A stretch of DNA of 54,297 nucleotides from Bacillota bacterium (GTDB taxonomy: Bacteria > Bacillota > Bacilli > Desulfuribacillales > Desulfuribacillaceae), in contig JAEWFW010000007.1 of assembly GCA_023388635.1 (NCBI GenBank), positions 1 through 54,297 of the forward strand. Reading direction: 5' to 3'. Under the pieces are notes generated by a model. It did not search any database, was not told where the DNA came from, and saw nothing but the letters and a program-made list of their open reading frames with translations. Of the stretch, positions 24,724-33,953 are shown in pieces (the stretch's first letter is position 1; each line of letters begins with the position of its first letter). Made by a program: the position numbers and the translations under genes.

Positions 24724-25297
24724 ATTGCCCTCCTCAAAAATAATAAATTTGTAATAATATGTAACTGCCTTCATTATAACGCGCACCTGCATGAAGTCAA
24801 CACATTTTATGGCAAATTCAAAAGGCTATTCGATACACCGCCACACTAGCAAATAACGTATACAATACTATCTTTACAAGAGTAGCAATCTTTTTATCTA
24901 CCTCTACAGATTGCTTACTATGAAGTAAAGCACCAGTTCACCGCTTTCTGTTGTTCTTCCCACATCACCTTATAAAGCCCTCCTTCCAACAGAAGGTTGT
25001 CATGCGCACCGGATTGCACAATTCTGCCTTGATCCAAAACTAAAATCTGATCCGCATATTGGATCGAAGTCAGACGATGGGCAATAACGACTACCGTTTT
25101 GTCCTGCACCAATTCGCTGATAGCCTGCTGCACAAACATTTCGTTTTCCGAATCGAGAGAGGCGGTAGCTTCATCTAGCAGGATAATCGGCGCATTTTTC
25201 AAAAAAGCACGGGCAATGGTGTTCAGAACCAAGAAAAAAGGACATTGAAGAAAAAGCCCTCCAATCGTAAGATATAAGTACGAGAGGAGGGCTTTTG

Positions 25298-25588
25298 ATG
25301 TCAGGAAAAAAGGGAATGAAACACTATTCGGAAAGTATAAAAGAGCAAATTCGTATCGAATACAAATCGGGAGCAAGCACACGTAGCTTGGAGCGAAAAT
25401 ATGGAATAAGTCGGTGGTCTATCCATTGCTGGTGTGGGTTAAGTGAAAAAGTGAATATGCGCCAAATGATGCCGCTACCTAAAGGTCGTCCAAAAGCAAA
25501 TTCCGAAACCCAAGAACAGGTCATTAAGCGTTTAAAGATGGAAAATGAGCTGCTGCGAAATTTTCTATCAGCCGTTGGAAGGAAGTGA
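25298..25588 (+). CDS. IS3-family transposase orfA
   Basis: This 96-residue HTH protein (HYSESIKEQIRIEYKSGAST, then RSLERKYGISRWSIHCWCG) is followed by a zipper helix (EQVIKRLKMENELLRNFLSA). ATG 25298 follows GAGAGGAGGG. The end overlaps the orfB start by GTGA at 25585. It differs in sequence from the orfA of the element at 20161, so the two IS copies are different IS3 subgroups. Confidence 0.88.
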   Translation: MSGKKGMKHYSESIKEQIRIEYKSGASTRSLERKYGISRWSIHCWCGLSEKVNMRQMMPLPKGRPKANSETQEQVIKRLKMENELLRNFLSAVGRK

Positions 25589-26434
25589 AGCCCAGCTTAA
25601 AATATCGCCTCATTGAGCAGCTTCAGGGTAAGTATCCGATTGAATCAATGTGTAGGTTCTATGGTGTATCTCGCAGTGGATATTATCGCTACCTAAAACA
25701 TAAGGATATACCTGCCAAAGATGCTCACATTGCAACTATGATTGCCGAGTGTCAAAGCATTCGTGGCAAGATACACGGTTACCGCTACATCCAGCTATGG
25801 TTGGAAAAGGTTAAAGGTATCTACCGCAATCCAAAGACCGTGCTGGGCATTATGCGCAAGTATGGACTGCTTAGCGAAGTCCGACGCAAACACTGGCGGA
25901 TCTATGGAAAGTCTGTGCATCGCTACGCTAATATACTAAATCGTGACTTTAAGACAGAACAACCCAACAAGAAGTGGGTAACAGATATCTCTCATATCCC
26001 TACGGCGCAAGGCGTTTTATATCTGTCAGTTATCCGCGACCTATTCGACAACAGCATTGTTTCCTACAAGACCGGTCGACAGCAAACCGTCAACTTAGTG
26101 CTGGATACAGTCCGGGCTGCGCTGCAAAAAGAAATGGTCACTGGGGAGTTACACCTCCATAGTGACCAAGGGGCTCAATACACCTCTCAAGCATACTTTA
26201 CCCTAACTCAAGGGTATGGTGCCTTCTATGTCAAGACGGGGAAATCCTTATGACAATGCTATGGCTGAAAACTTTTTTTCTATGCTCAAAACCGAGTGTA
26301 TCTCAAGGCAAAAAATTCAATCATTTCAGCAGGCTCGACAACTCATCGATGACTATATCCATTTCTACAATTTTGAGCGCTACCAATTGAAATACCGTCT
26401 GACTCCATTCCAAAAACGGAGCCAGACAGCGTAA
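25585..26434 (+). pseudogene. IS3-family transposase orfB, frameshifted
   Basis: The first frame (25585-26253) carries HTH_21 and the first two catalytic aspartates (KKWVTDISHIPTAQG and LHLHSDQGAQYTSQA). The continuation PSMSRRGNPYDNAMAENFFS with the catalytic Glu, and the end YNFERYQLKYRLTPFQKRSQ, lie in a different frame (from about 26210 to 26434). A single-base loss near 26210-26222 explains the switch. In the first frame translation ends at TGA 26251. The enzyme is therefore broken just before the third catalytic residue. Confidence 0.85.
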
Positions 26435-27524
26435 TTCTAAGTTATTCTACGATTGGTCTTTCTTTTTACTGTCTCTTTTTCCTATAGCGGTTCAATGGAA
26501 ATACGCTGTCTTTCTCCGCCAGATAGCGTGCTACCTCCTTCACCTACTACAGTCTGATAGCCGTTAGGCAACTGCATGATAAAATCGTGGCAAGCAGCGC
26601 GCTTTGCTGCTTCGATGACTTCCTGCTCCGTGGCGTCCGATTTTCCCATACGAATGTTATTGATCACAGTATCATGGAATAAGTACACGTCCTGGAATAC
26701 TATACTAATCTCTCTCAACACAATATTTGGATCAAGTTTGGTAAGCGGCGCGCCACCCAATGTAATTTCACCACTGTCCACATCCCAAAATCGAGCCATC
26801 AGGCGTACTATAGTAGACTTCCCAGATCCAGACGAACCGACCAGAGCTGTAAAGCTGTTCTTTGGTATCTGGAACGATACATCTCGTAACACTGGGGCGT
26901 TTCCATAGCTAAAGCTCACGTTCTGAAAACAGATATCCGATCTATTTTCAGGTAAAGCCCCAGCTTCAAATTGGAGATGTTTTTCCTGAAAGACCCTTTG
27001 GATGCGATCGGCACAATGATCCATTCGAGAGATATCTACCAAAAAATAAAACAATTCCATAATCGGTGTATAAAAATTGATTGTTACTATCAAAAAAGCA
27101 ATATAATAGAATGGCGACAGGCTACCATTCGTCAAAAGAAACATACCGATAAGCATGACGAAAGCAGTACCGCAGTTTAAAACAGATCGCGCCAATATAC
27201 TTAGCGGTGCTGTAGCCAGTTCTGTCTCCAAAGATTTTTTCCGTAGTCTTTCACAGGAGGCTTTTGTTTTTTCAAACATTGTACCGTTATGATTGAAAGC
27301 CTTCAGAGTTCGAATTCCCCCAACATATTCGAGAATATGATCCGTATTTTCTTGTTGCACTTCCATCAAATCTTTGCTTTTATGCCCGATTCTTTTAAAG
27401 GAAAATGCCACAAAGGGAATGCTGAGTGGAATCACAATAATACTTGCTAGCATCATCCTCCAATCAAAGATGCCCAATACAATCACGCCCATCAAGAGCC
27501 GCGTCACTGCTACCGTAACGAACG

Positions 27525-27636
27525 GTAGCGAGTGTGCTGCGGTGCACGGCGGACACCCTTGCCCTCTGCTAACAGTTCCTACTGCCAAGCCTGTAGAGGA
27601 CTTTCACCGCCGAGTTATCGCCCATGCTGGGCGCAC
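27525..27636 (-). mobile_element. Group II intron 5' fragment
   Basis: On the minus strand the segment starts GTGCGCCCAGCATGGGCG and continues GGTGAAAGTCCTCTACAGG, CTTGGCAGTAGGAACTG and AGAGGGCAAGGGTGTCC. This is the domain I start of bacterial group II introns with the conserved GUGCG 5' end. It breaks off after about 110 bases at the truncated ABC gene; the reverse transcriptase and domains II to VI are absent. Its 5' splice junction lies directly after the terminator hairpin of the SLH gene, the known target preference of class C introns. The exact right-hand breakpoint (about 27,510-27,530) is uncertain. Confidence 0.75.
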
Positions 27637-27641
27637 GTTAA

Positions 27642-27681
27642 AGAGGATTGCTTGAAATTTGTAATTCAAGTCAATCCTCTT
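27642..27681 (-). terminator. Terminator hairpin of the SLH-domain gene
   Basis: On the minus strand AGAGGATTGACTTGAA pairs with TTCAAGCAATCCTCT (one bulged base) and is followed by TTTAAC, after which the group II intron fragment begins. Confidence 0.75.
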
Positions 27682-27693
27682 CTGCTTAACACC

Positions 27694-30600
27694 TTATTTT
27701 AGAAGTTCTTTTCCGTCTGCCCCTATTGTAAATTGATGCTCTCTTGCTGCTTCTTCAATTTCCTCAAATGCCCAGTGGGTGGTTGGAATATCCTTGAAGG
27801 TTGGAGTAGTTACTCCTGTTAATGGACCGCGTTTGAAGAGGCGGTTAAGGACTTTCACAGCCTCTGCTCTTGTGAGTTTGTCCTCTGGACGGAAGTTTCC
27901 ATCGCCACTACCTACCATGATGTCTGTTGCTTTCAAGAAGTTGATTGCATCTATTGCCCAATGCATTGAATGGACATCTTTATAGATGACTTTGCCAGTA
28001 GTTGGTTCTAGCTTTCCGCAGCTATCGACGGCTGCCGGGTCCTTCTTACATTCTGCTTGAATCCAGCGGTAAGCGATTGCCGCCATTTGCGCACGGGTTA
28101 CTGAACCTTCTGGATCAAATTTTGTTGTTGAAATACCTAACATGATTCCCGCATTCTTCGCTTCCATGATATCGGCATAAGCCCAATGCTTGCTGCTGAC
28201 ATCTTGGTAGGCTGGTAGATTCGTAGCTGGTTCCTTGTCCAGATTACGAGCGAGCATAGCTGCCATTTGGGCACGAGTGACATTGGCATTTGGAGCAAAA
28301 TTTCCGTTGCCAACCCCGTGAATATACGGTGTATGAATCACCTTTTGTCCTGACATGTATTCTTCCCAGCCATCCATGTAGATCATCGTAAAAGTGCTGA
28401 ATTTCATAACGGTGAACTGTAGTCCTAGTGTGCCATTATGCATTTTTACAACTTCGCCAGGAATTAATTCCTTCGTTCCGTCACTATGCTCAATGAATAC
28501 CCCAAGATTATTTAAGATTTCTTGTTGTTTAGCAGCTTCTTCTGGAAGACTGTTCTTTAATGGAAGGGTAATCAATACTTCATGACTTTGCATATTCGTT
28601 TCGATTTCCATTGGGCGACCTAATATTTGTACTGTCTGGTCTTTTGCAACTTCTTTAACTAATTTCTCTGTTTTCGCTCTATTTTCTACTCGTTTTTTCT
28701 CTTCTTCAGACTTAATAGGAACAACTCGGAAGTATAAATCTTTCTCGAAACTAGAGAGAGATTTTGTTGGAATCGATATTACCGCATTATCAGTGACAAT
28801 TTCTAATCGCAAGTTTCCACTATTTAGTTCCTTAAGGGCTGTTTTTGGAATCTCTACTCTCACTTCCGATACCTTGTCTTCGGAATCAGGAATGATTATC
28901 CGTGCCGTATTGATTCCTTGTTCTTTTGCCTTTTTCACTGTCTCCTTCGCAATATCCTCAGACATTGTTACTTGATCCTTCACTTTACCATTTGAATCTT
29001 TCGAACGAGTAATTGGTGTTTTCGTCAAATTCGAGCCGTCATTGCCGTCCACATCGACGACAATTTGTTCTGTCGTTGGTTGTGGGGTTGGCTCTGGCTC
29101 TGGTTCCGATGTCGGTGTTGGCTCTGGTTCCGGTGTTGGCTCTGGTTCCGGCGTCGGTGTTGGCTCTGGTTCCGGCGTCGGTGTTGGCGGTGCAGTTGGA
29201 GTAGCAGTTGATACAGCTGAATTCACACTGCTTCCTACACTATTTTTTGCAGTTATTACAAACGTATAAGTAACGCCATTTGTTAAGCCTGTAATGGTAA
29301 TCGGACTTGATGAACCTGTTGTGATTATACCTCCAGGATTTGCTGTTACTTGGTAGGCTGTAATCTCCGCTCCGCCATTATTCGTTGGTGGATTAAAATG
29401 TAAAGTAACTTGTCCATTTCCTGATGTTGCAACAATGTTGGTCGGTGCATCAGGTATCGTAACTGTATTTACATCTTCTGTCACACTAAACTCAATTTCT
29501 AGTTGATTTGATACTGCTTTGTTGTTATTACTATTCAAAATTTCTGAACCCATTAGGGAAAAGATATTTGAATGTTGTAACTCTGTATTCAAATTTGATC
29601 CTAAACTTCCGTTTTCTAATGAATAACTATCACTGCCAAGACCGTCAATAACGCTTGGTATCCAACCATCCTTACTATAGGTGATTACTAAAGAGCCCGA
29701 AAGAACTCTACCATCACTATCCTGAAATTGATTCAAATTAAGTGTTACTGACTCTCCTTCATGTTCACTATATGCATAAATTAAAAAAGCAGATGGAATT
29801 GGATGGATTACATTTGATAGACTGACATCATCATTAGATCTTGTAAGTGTTAAATTATTCATAAAGCTATCGCCAGAGTTTTGCACAACTTCCCCAGCAC
29901 TAACATTTTTAGCATTTTTACTATAAAATAGTGGTCCTCCAGTAACATCAAAAGCCCCATAGCTTTGATTTTGTTCAGATGTATTAGGACTGAATTCAAT
30001 TCGTTTGTCATAAGCCTGGTCATTTACCGCAAGTACTTGAGCACTTATACTTTCATTTGTCACTGAACTAAAGGTAAGATCAAAATTGATTGTTAGATTA
30101 CTCATCTCCTCAGTAACGACAAGCCCATCTTTTATTATATAATATGTTGTATCATTCACTTCAAACGCTGGAACAACCGTTCCTTCTACTTCAATTTTAC
30201 TTATTTTACTCGTGTCTTCTATAGGCACTTTTAATAGAATATCAATTTTTTCCTCTTGATCATAACTATCTCCTTTATTTAAGAGTAATTCAACCCTACT
30301 TTTTGCATCCTTAATTGCATTGACTACCATTTTCTTTGTTGACCCATCGCTCCAAGAAAGAGAAATCTTTTGATCAGGTATTTGTTGGTCATCTGAACTT
30401 GGAGTAACAGTTTCTGTAGGAGAAGAAGGGATACTGTTCCCAACTTGATTTGTTGCGACAACAGTAAACTGATAGCTTGTTCCGTTGGTTAATCCACTAA
30501 TCGTGATCGGACTTTCAGTTCCTGTTGTATGAACCTCTTCGCCGCCATTAACTGGAGTAGCTGTTACCGTGTAGCTTACAATTTCTGTTCCACCATTGTT

Positions 30601-32271
30601 AGTTGGTTCAGAAAAACTTACTGTTGCTTCCTCATCACCTGCTGTTGCTGTTACATTGGTAGGAGCATCTGGAACTGTTAATGCAGAATTAAAATTTATT
30701 GAAAATTCCTTTTCCCGATTCTGAATGGAGGCAGGGGTACCCGTAGCAAATGCTGCATCTAGGAAGTTGATCTCAAAATTTAAGATACTGTTAGCTGCTT
30801 CATGATTTGCCGCATGACCAATTAATCTAAGAGTAGCCGTACTTGCACTCGTACTCATTAAATCGACAGTTAATCCATCTGGAACATTAGTAACAGTATA
30901 ATGCGTACCTTCTATCAATTTTCCATTACTGAACGCAAAATTCCCTGCATTTAAAGTAATTTGCACCTCTGTTTCAATTGATCCATCATTATTTGGATGT
31001 TCAATGAAAGTTGTATTGCTTGCATTTACATCTCCCATATATTCATAGGCATTATGGCAAATGATTTTTCCACGTGCTGTTTCAATTACAAGGTCAACTT
31101 TTCCAGCAGTCACAGCCTGTCCTGTCACTACTTTAATGGTTGAAATCGAACCCTCTCCTATTGTACCTTCTTTTGTAACCTCTTCAATATCTACCGGTAC
31201 TCCACCTAGTGTGACTGATGTAATATCTCCTTGTTCCCCATTTGTTAAATCAATTCCCGTAATGATTAGATCATCTCCACCTTGCCAAGATCCTTGTTCA
31301 CGAGAAATAGTCGAGCCAGGATAGCGGTAAACTGTATTTGAAGCGCTCGCCTGATTACCATTTGGTGAACCTCCAATAATATAAATATGTTCACCTAAAA
31401 CATCACCGCCATGGCGATATCTGGATGCTGGTAAATTAGGCTCTGTTCTCCACTCGGATTCTCCTGGCTCCCAACTAAATACATTTGTCCCGCCAATCGC
31501 ATAAATACGGTCATGATAGACAACACTTACATGGGGAATAAGATCCATCACAGCTGGCAATGAGGGTTCTTCTTTCCACTTGCTTCCCGAATCATCAACT
31601 GTACCATCATAAGAATAAACTTTTTTTCCATTAACTCCGGTGATATAGATTCGGTTTTCATATGTAACAATACCTTGCGAAGTGGAATGACTTACAGGTA
31701 GACGATCCGTAGTTGTAATATTTTCCCAATCAATGCCATTGAATCTTTGAACATAATCTCTATTTGCACCATTATAACCACCAACTGAGTATAAATTTTC
31801 ACCTAATACGGCTAGACCAGGAACTGTCACACCTATCGGTAAATTCACAGAAGAATCCCAGCTTTGTTTATTATCACTTAAACGCCAAATTGATGTAACT
31901 GTACCACCAGCAGCATTTGTTCCCCCCACTTTATATAGGTTGTCTTTATAAACAACAAAGTTTGCATTTCTTCTTGCTTCCAGAAAATCTGGACCTTTAT
32001 TCCATGAAAAACCGTCAAACATGAAGGTTTCATTGCTAGAAGGATAACGTCCACCTATATAGATCTTTTCATCATATGTAGCGGTTGCAATTCCCTGCAT
32101 AGATGGTAAATCGTTATATTGGAATTCATCCCAATTATTAAAATCCTTTCCTATGATACTTTCGAAGTTTTGAGTTGTGCTAGCTTCAACTACATTCGTA
32201 TCTTTCAAATTGTAGAAAGGCTGAAGCATTAGCAATAAAACTATGAATATAGTAAATATTTTTTTATACAT
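27694..32271 (-). CDS. Large secreted surface protein with kelch, Fn3 and SLH domains
   Basis: This 1525-residue exported protein has an N-terminal signal peptide (MYKKIFTIFIVLLLMLQPFY). A six-bladed kelch-like propeller covers about residues 50-330 (repeats such as IYIGGRYPSSNETFMFDG, LYSVGGYNGANRDYVQRFNG, IYIIGGSPNGN). An IPT/TIG-like module follows at about 330-420. Two Fn3 domains start at VPDAPTNVTATAGDEEATVS and IPDAPTNIVATSGNGQVTLH. A Pro/Glu/Thr linker precedes the wall region, and three SLH domains near the C-terminus (for example NANVTRAQMAAMLARN, EGSVTRAQMAAIAYRW, EDKLTRAEAVKVLNRL) anchor it to pyruvylated wall polymer. It is probably an adhesin or structural surface protein. GC-rich TPTPEPEP repeats may vary in number. 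Confidence 0.9.
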   Translation of the reverse strand: MYKKIFTIFIVLLLMLQPFYNLKDTNVVEASTTQNFESIIGKDFNNWDEFQYNDLPSMQGIATATYDEKIYIGGRYPSSNETFMFDGFSWNKGPDFLEARRNANFVVYKDNLYKVGGTNAAGGTVTSIWRLSDNKQSWDSSVNLPIGVTVPGLAVLGENLYSVGGYNGANRDYVQRFNGIDWENITTTDRLPVSHSTSQGIVTYENRIYITGVNGKKVYSYDGTVDDSGSKWKEEPSLPAVMDLIPHVSVVYHDRIYAIGGTNVFSWEPGESEWRTEPNLPASRYRHGGDVLGEHIYIIGGSPNGNQASASNTVYRYPGSTISREQGSWQGGDDLIITGIDLTNGEQGDITSVTLGGVPVDIEEVTKEGTIGEGSISTIKVVTGQAVTAGKVDLVIETARGKIICHNAYEYMGDVNASNTTFIEHPNNDGSIETEVQITLNAGNFAFSNGKLIEGTHYTVTNVPDGLTVDLMSTSASTATLRLIGHAANHEAANSILNFEINFLDAAFATGTPASIQNREKEFSINFNSALTVPDAPTNVTATAGDEEATVSFSEPTNNGGTEIVSYTVTATPVNGGEEVHTTGTESPITISGLTNGTSYQFTVVATNQVGNSIPSSPTETVTPSSDDQQIPDQKISLSWSDGSTKKMVVNAIKDAKSRVELLLNKGDSYDQEEKIDILLKVPIEDTSKISKIEVEGTVVPAFEVNDTTYYIIKDGLVVTEEMSNLTINFDLTFSSVTNESISAQVLAVNDQAYDKRIEFSPNTSEQNQSYGAFDVTGGPLFYSKNAKNVSAGEVVQNSGDSFMNNLTLTRSNDDVSLSNVIHPIPSAFLIYAYSEHEGESVTLNLNQFQDSDGRVLSGSLVITYSKDGWIPSVIDGLGSDSYSLENGSLGSNLNTELQHSNIFSLMGSEILNSNNNKAVSNQLEIEFSVTEDVNTVTIPDAPTNIVATSGNGQVTLHFNPPTNNGGAEITAYQVTANPGGIITTGSSSPITITGLTNGVTYTFVITAKNSVGSSVNSAVSTATPTAPPTPTPEPEPTPTPEPEPTPEPEPTPTSEPEPEPTPQPTTEQIVVDVDGNDGSNLTKTPITRSKDSNGKVKDQVTMSEDIAKETVKKAKEQGINTARIIIPDSEDKVSEVRVEIPKTALKELNSGNLRLEIVTDNAVISIPTKSLSSFEKDLYFRVVPIKSEEEKKRVENRAKTEKLVKEVAKDQTVQILGRPMEIETNMQSHEVLITLPLKNSLPEEAAKQQEILNNLGVFIEHSDGTKELIPGEVVKMHNGTLGLQFTVMKFSTFTMIYMDGWEEYMSGQKVIHTPYIHGVGNGNFAPNANVTRAQMAAMLARNLDKEPATNLPAYQDVSSKHWAYADIMEAKNAGIMLGISTTKFDPEGSVTRAQMAAIAYRWIQAECKKDPAAVDSCGKLEPTTGKVIYKDVHSMHWAIDAINFLKATDIMVGSGDGNFRPEDKLTRAEAVKVLNRLFKRGPLTGVTTPTFKDIPTTHWAFEEIEEAAREHQFTIGADGKELLK
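29078..29190 (-). repeat. Pro-Glu-Thr coding tandem repeat in the SLH protein
   Basis: Units close to GGCTCTGGTTCCGGTGTT (plus strand) repeat in register, encoding PTPEPEP-type residues in a spacer between the second Fn3 domain and the wall-binding part. It is likely to expand or contract by slippage. Confidence 0.8.
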
Positions 32272-32588
32272 CGCTTATTTTCTCCTTTTCTTAGAATTTC
32301 CTTATGTTAAAGATATTTGTGACCTTTTACGTATTAATAGAGCAATTTTACTCCCTCACACTGTACAAATTCTGTACAAATATAGCAACCAGCATTAGAC
32401 CTCGAGGATAGCCTTCATTGTATTTTTCATGATGTTCGATTTCTATTATGGTTGCAGTCTTCAAAGTATCTCGATTCAAAAGTTTTAGCATATAAACAAA
32501 AGATATAGTCTCCATTGCTGGAATCTATATCTTTCTTGAAATTATCCTGATTTTCTTCAAATTGGTTTCCAAATCTCATTACGCCATT
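32272..32588. other. Gap between the SLH gene and the serpin pseudogene
   Basis: No gene is seen. The left part should hold the SLH gene promoter. The right part holds the hairpin AAAGATATAG/CTATATCTTT (32499-32534), followed on the minus strand by TTTTG, the likely terminator of the serpin gene. Confidence 0.5.
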
Positions 32589-33333
32589 TTAATCCACATC
32601 ATTTAAAACGCCCATAAAAATCGGCATACTAAACTCATTGTCCACTATCATGAAGAAAAACGGGCGGTTTAGGTTGACTGTCTTATATTCTGTCGGAGCG
32701 GCGGATCCCGTATCCATCTCTACGGCAGTCACATCACCTGCCTTTGTACCTCTTTCGTCCACCTCAATTTTTGTCTTATGAATCACACGGCTTATGCAAA
32801 TATTTCCTTCATCGGACTGCCCCAGAGAGCTAAAATCTGCAGAATCCACATTAAAAGCATCCTTGATCTCCAATTCTTTCAAAATTTCGGAAAGCTCTTT
32901 ATCATATTCAAATGCAAATTTAGGAATCGATGCATATACCTGATTTTTTCATTGACCCAAGCGTTAATGTCATTTTTTGTGCTGTCATCAAAGGGTGCTT
33001 TATAAACCTCTGCATCATAATAGTCCTTATTGGTTTGCAAAAATTCTTTCTCTACTGTTTCGCACCGTTCGCCGTCATCGATAGAGCAGAAATGGTTGAA
33101 AGTGGTGAAATCAGTGTGTTTTTACCTTCATGGATTTTTTTGAAAATATCAAGCGAAAAATCAGCAATTTCCGTTGTTTTATCAGCACTGCTTTCTTGAG
33201 CGTTATCAATAACGATTGGCACAATATCGTTTTTGCTAACACCTTCCATTACGTTTATAGCAGTCAAATTGATATTGCCGCTACAAGCTGTTAATGTCAG
33301 CAACAATGCAAGCAATAAAGCGATTTTCTTCAT
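32589..33333 (-). pseudogene. Serpin lipoprotein, degenerate
   Basis: ATG 33333 (AGGAGGTG upstream) starts MKKIALLLALLLTLTACSGN, a lipoprotein signal with lipobox LTAC. Serpin helix A/B sequence follows (FSLDIFKKIHEGKNTLISPL, STISALSMTANGAKQ) and stops at about 33051. Further pieces in other frames are FLQTNKDYYDAEVYKAPFDD, SIPKFAFEYDKELSEILKEL and the C-terminal reactive-loop region VIHKTKIEVDERGTKAGDVT, ending RPFFFMIVDNEFSMPIFMG. About half of a 370-residue serpin is missing through at least two deletions. It once encoded a surface-attached protease inhibitor. Confidence 0.88.
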
Positions 33334-33418
33334 AGTAAAGCACCTCCTAATGATTAAGACGATAATTTTTGGTAAATGTTCCAATATAAATAAAAAAGAT
33401 AAAGCCAACTCCCTAGCT

Positions 33419-33904
33419 TTATCTTTTATCGTTTACTGATTCGGCACAGTCTTTTCCCATAACAAAATTAGTTAATGATACTCCTGCTCTTATAACTGTA
33501 TTTTCACGCAGAACTTTATATCCGTGCTTCTCAAAAAACGGTTTCGCAGTAATGGAAGCATGGGTGGTAAAGTTAAAGATATTTCGTTTGAGCGCATCAA
33601 ATTCCAGTGCATTTACAATAGCCGTAGCAATGCCCATTCCCTGGTAGTCTTTATGGACAAACAATCGGTCTATATAGCCACTATCATCCATATCGCCAAA
33701 CCCTACAATGATACCATTCTCTTCGGCAATAAGTGTGTTGTGTTTTAAAAGTGAATGATTCCAAACGGATAAATCCACACTGCCGGTTGCCCATGCTTCA
33801 AGTTGATCTTGTGTGTAGTCTTTTGCATTGATCGCATGCACAGTATCATAAAACAACTGTGCTAAAACCGGACAGTCAGTCGATTGATATTTTCTCAGTC
33901 TCAT
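33419..33904 (-). CDS. GNAT-family N-acetyltransferase
   Basis: This 161-residue GNAT enzyme starts MRLRKYQSTDCPVLAQLFYD and has motif A around GYIDRLFVHKDYQGMGIATA (acetyl-CoA pyrophosphate loop QGMGIA) and the terminal FFEKHGYKVLRENTV. It fits the Acetyltransf_10 group. The substrate is unknown. ATG 33904 follows TAGGAGA. It ends 86 bases upstream of the serpin pseudogene on the same strand. Confidence 0.88.
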   Translation of the reverse strand: MRLRKYQSTDCPVLAQLFYDTVHAINAKDYTQDQLEAWATGSVDLSVWNHSLLKHNTLIAEENGIIVGFGDMDDSGYIDRLFVHKDYQGMGIATAIVNALEFDALKRNIFNFTTHASITAKPFFEKHGYKVLRENTVIRAGVSLTNFVMGKDCAESVNDKR

Positions 33905-33953
33905 AAACTTTCTCCTAGAAGCAGATTATATCAAGAATCAAATACAATACGTC

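Larger units (their letters stand above)
25220..26494 (+). mobile_element. IS3-family insertion sequence (1275 bp) inside an ABC transporter gene
   Basis: The element begins TGTTCAGAACC and ends GGTTCA, with an imperfect inverted pair whose best block is GAAAAAAGGACA against GAAAAAGAGACA. It is flanked by the direct repeat ATGG (25216-25219 and 26495-26498), and removing it with one repeat restores the ABC reading frame exactly at RISIARAF. It carries orfA and a frameshifted orfB. The transposase is therefore probably inactive in cis. Confidence 0.85.
24918..27525 (-). pseudogene. ABC transporter permease/ATPase, 5'-truncated and split by an IS3 element
   Basis: Reading minus strand, membrane segments of an ABC half-transporter begin at about 27525 (AVTRLLMGVIVLGIFDWRMM). 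The ATPase follows with Walker A LVGSSGSGKSTIVRLMARFW and signature LSGGERQRISI. The frame then stops in IS sequence at 26482. It resumes beyond the IS as IARAFLKNAPIILLDEATAS, the Walker B, and ends at 24918. About 150 N-terminal residues (four membrane helices) are missing, the upstream side being group II intron sequence. Both lesions make it non-functional. Confidence 0.9.

Noticed and set aside
29013..29269. Plus-strand Gly/Ser/Val-rich frames in the repeat region
   Set aside because: They are shadows of the PTPEPEP linker of the SLH protein on the other strand.
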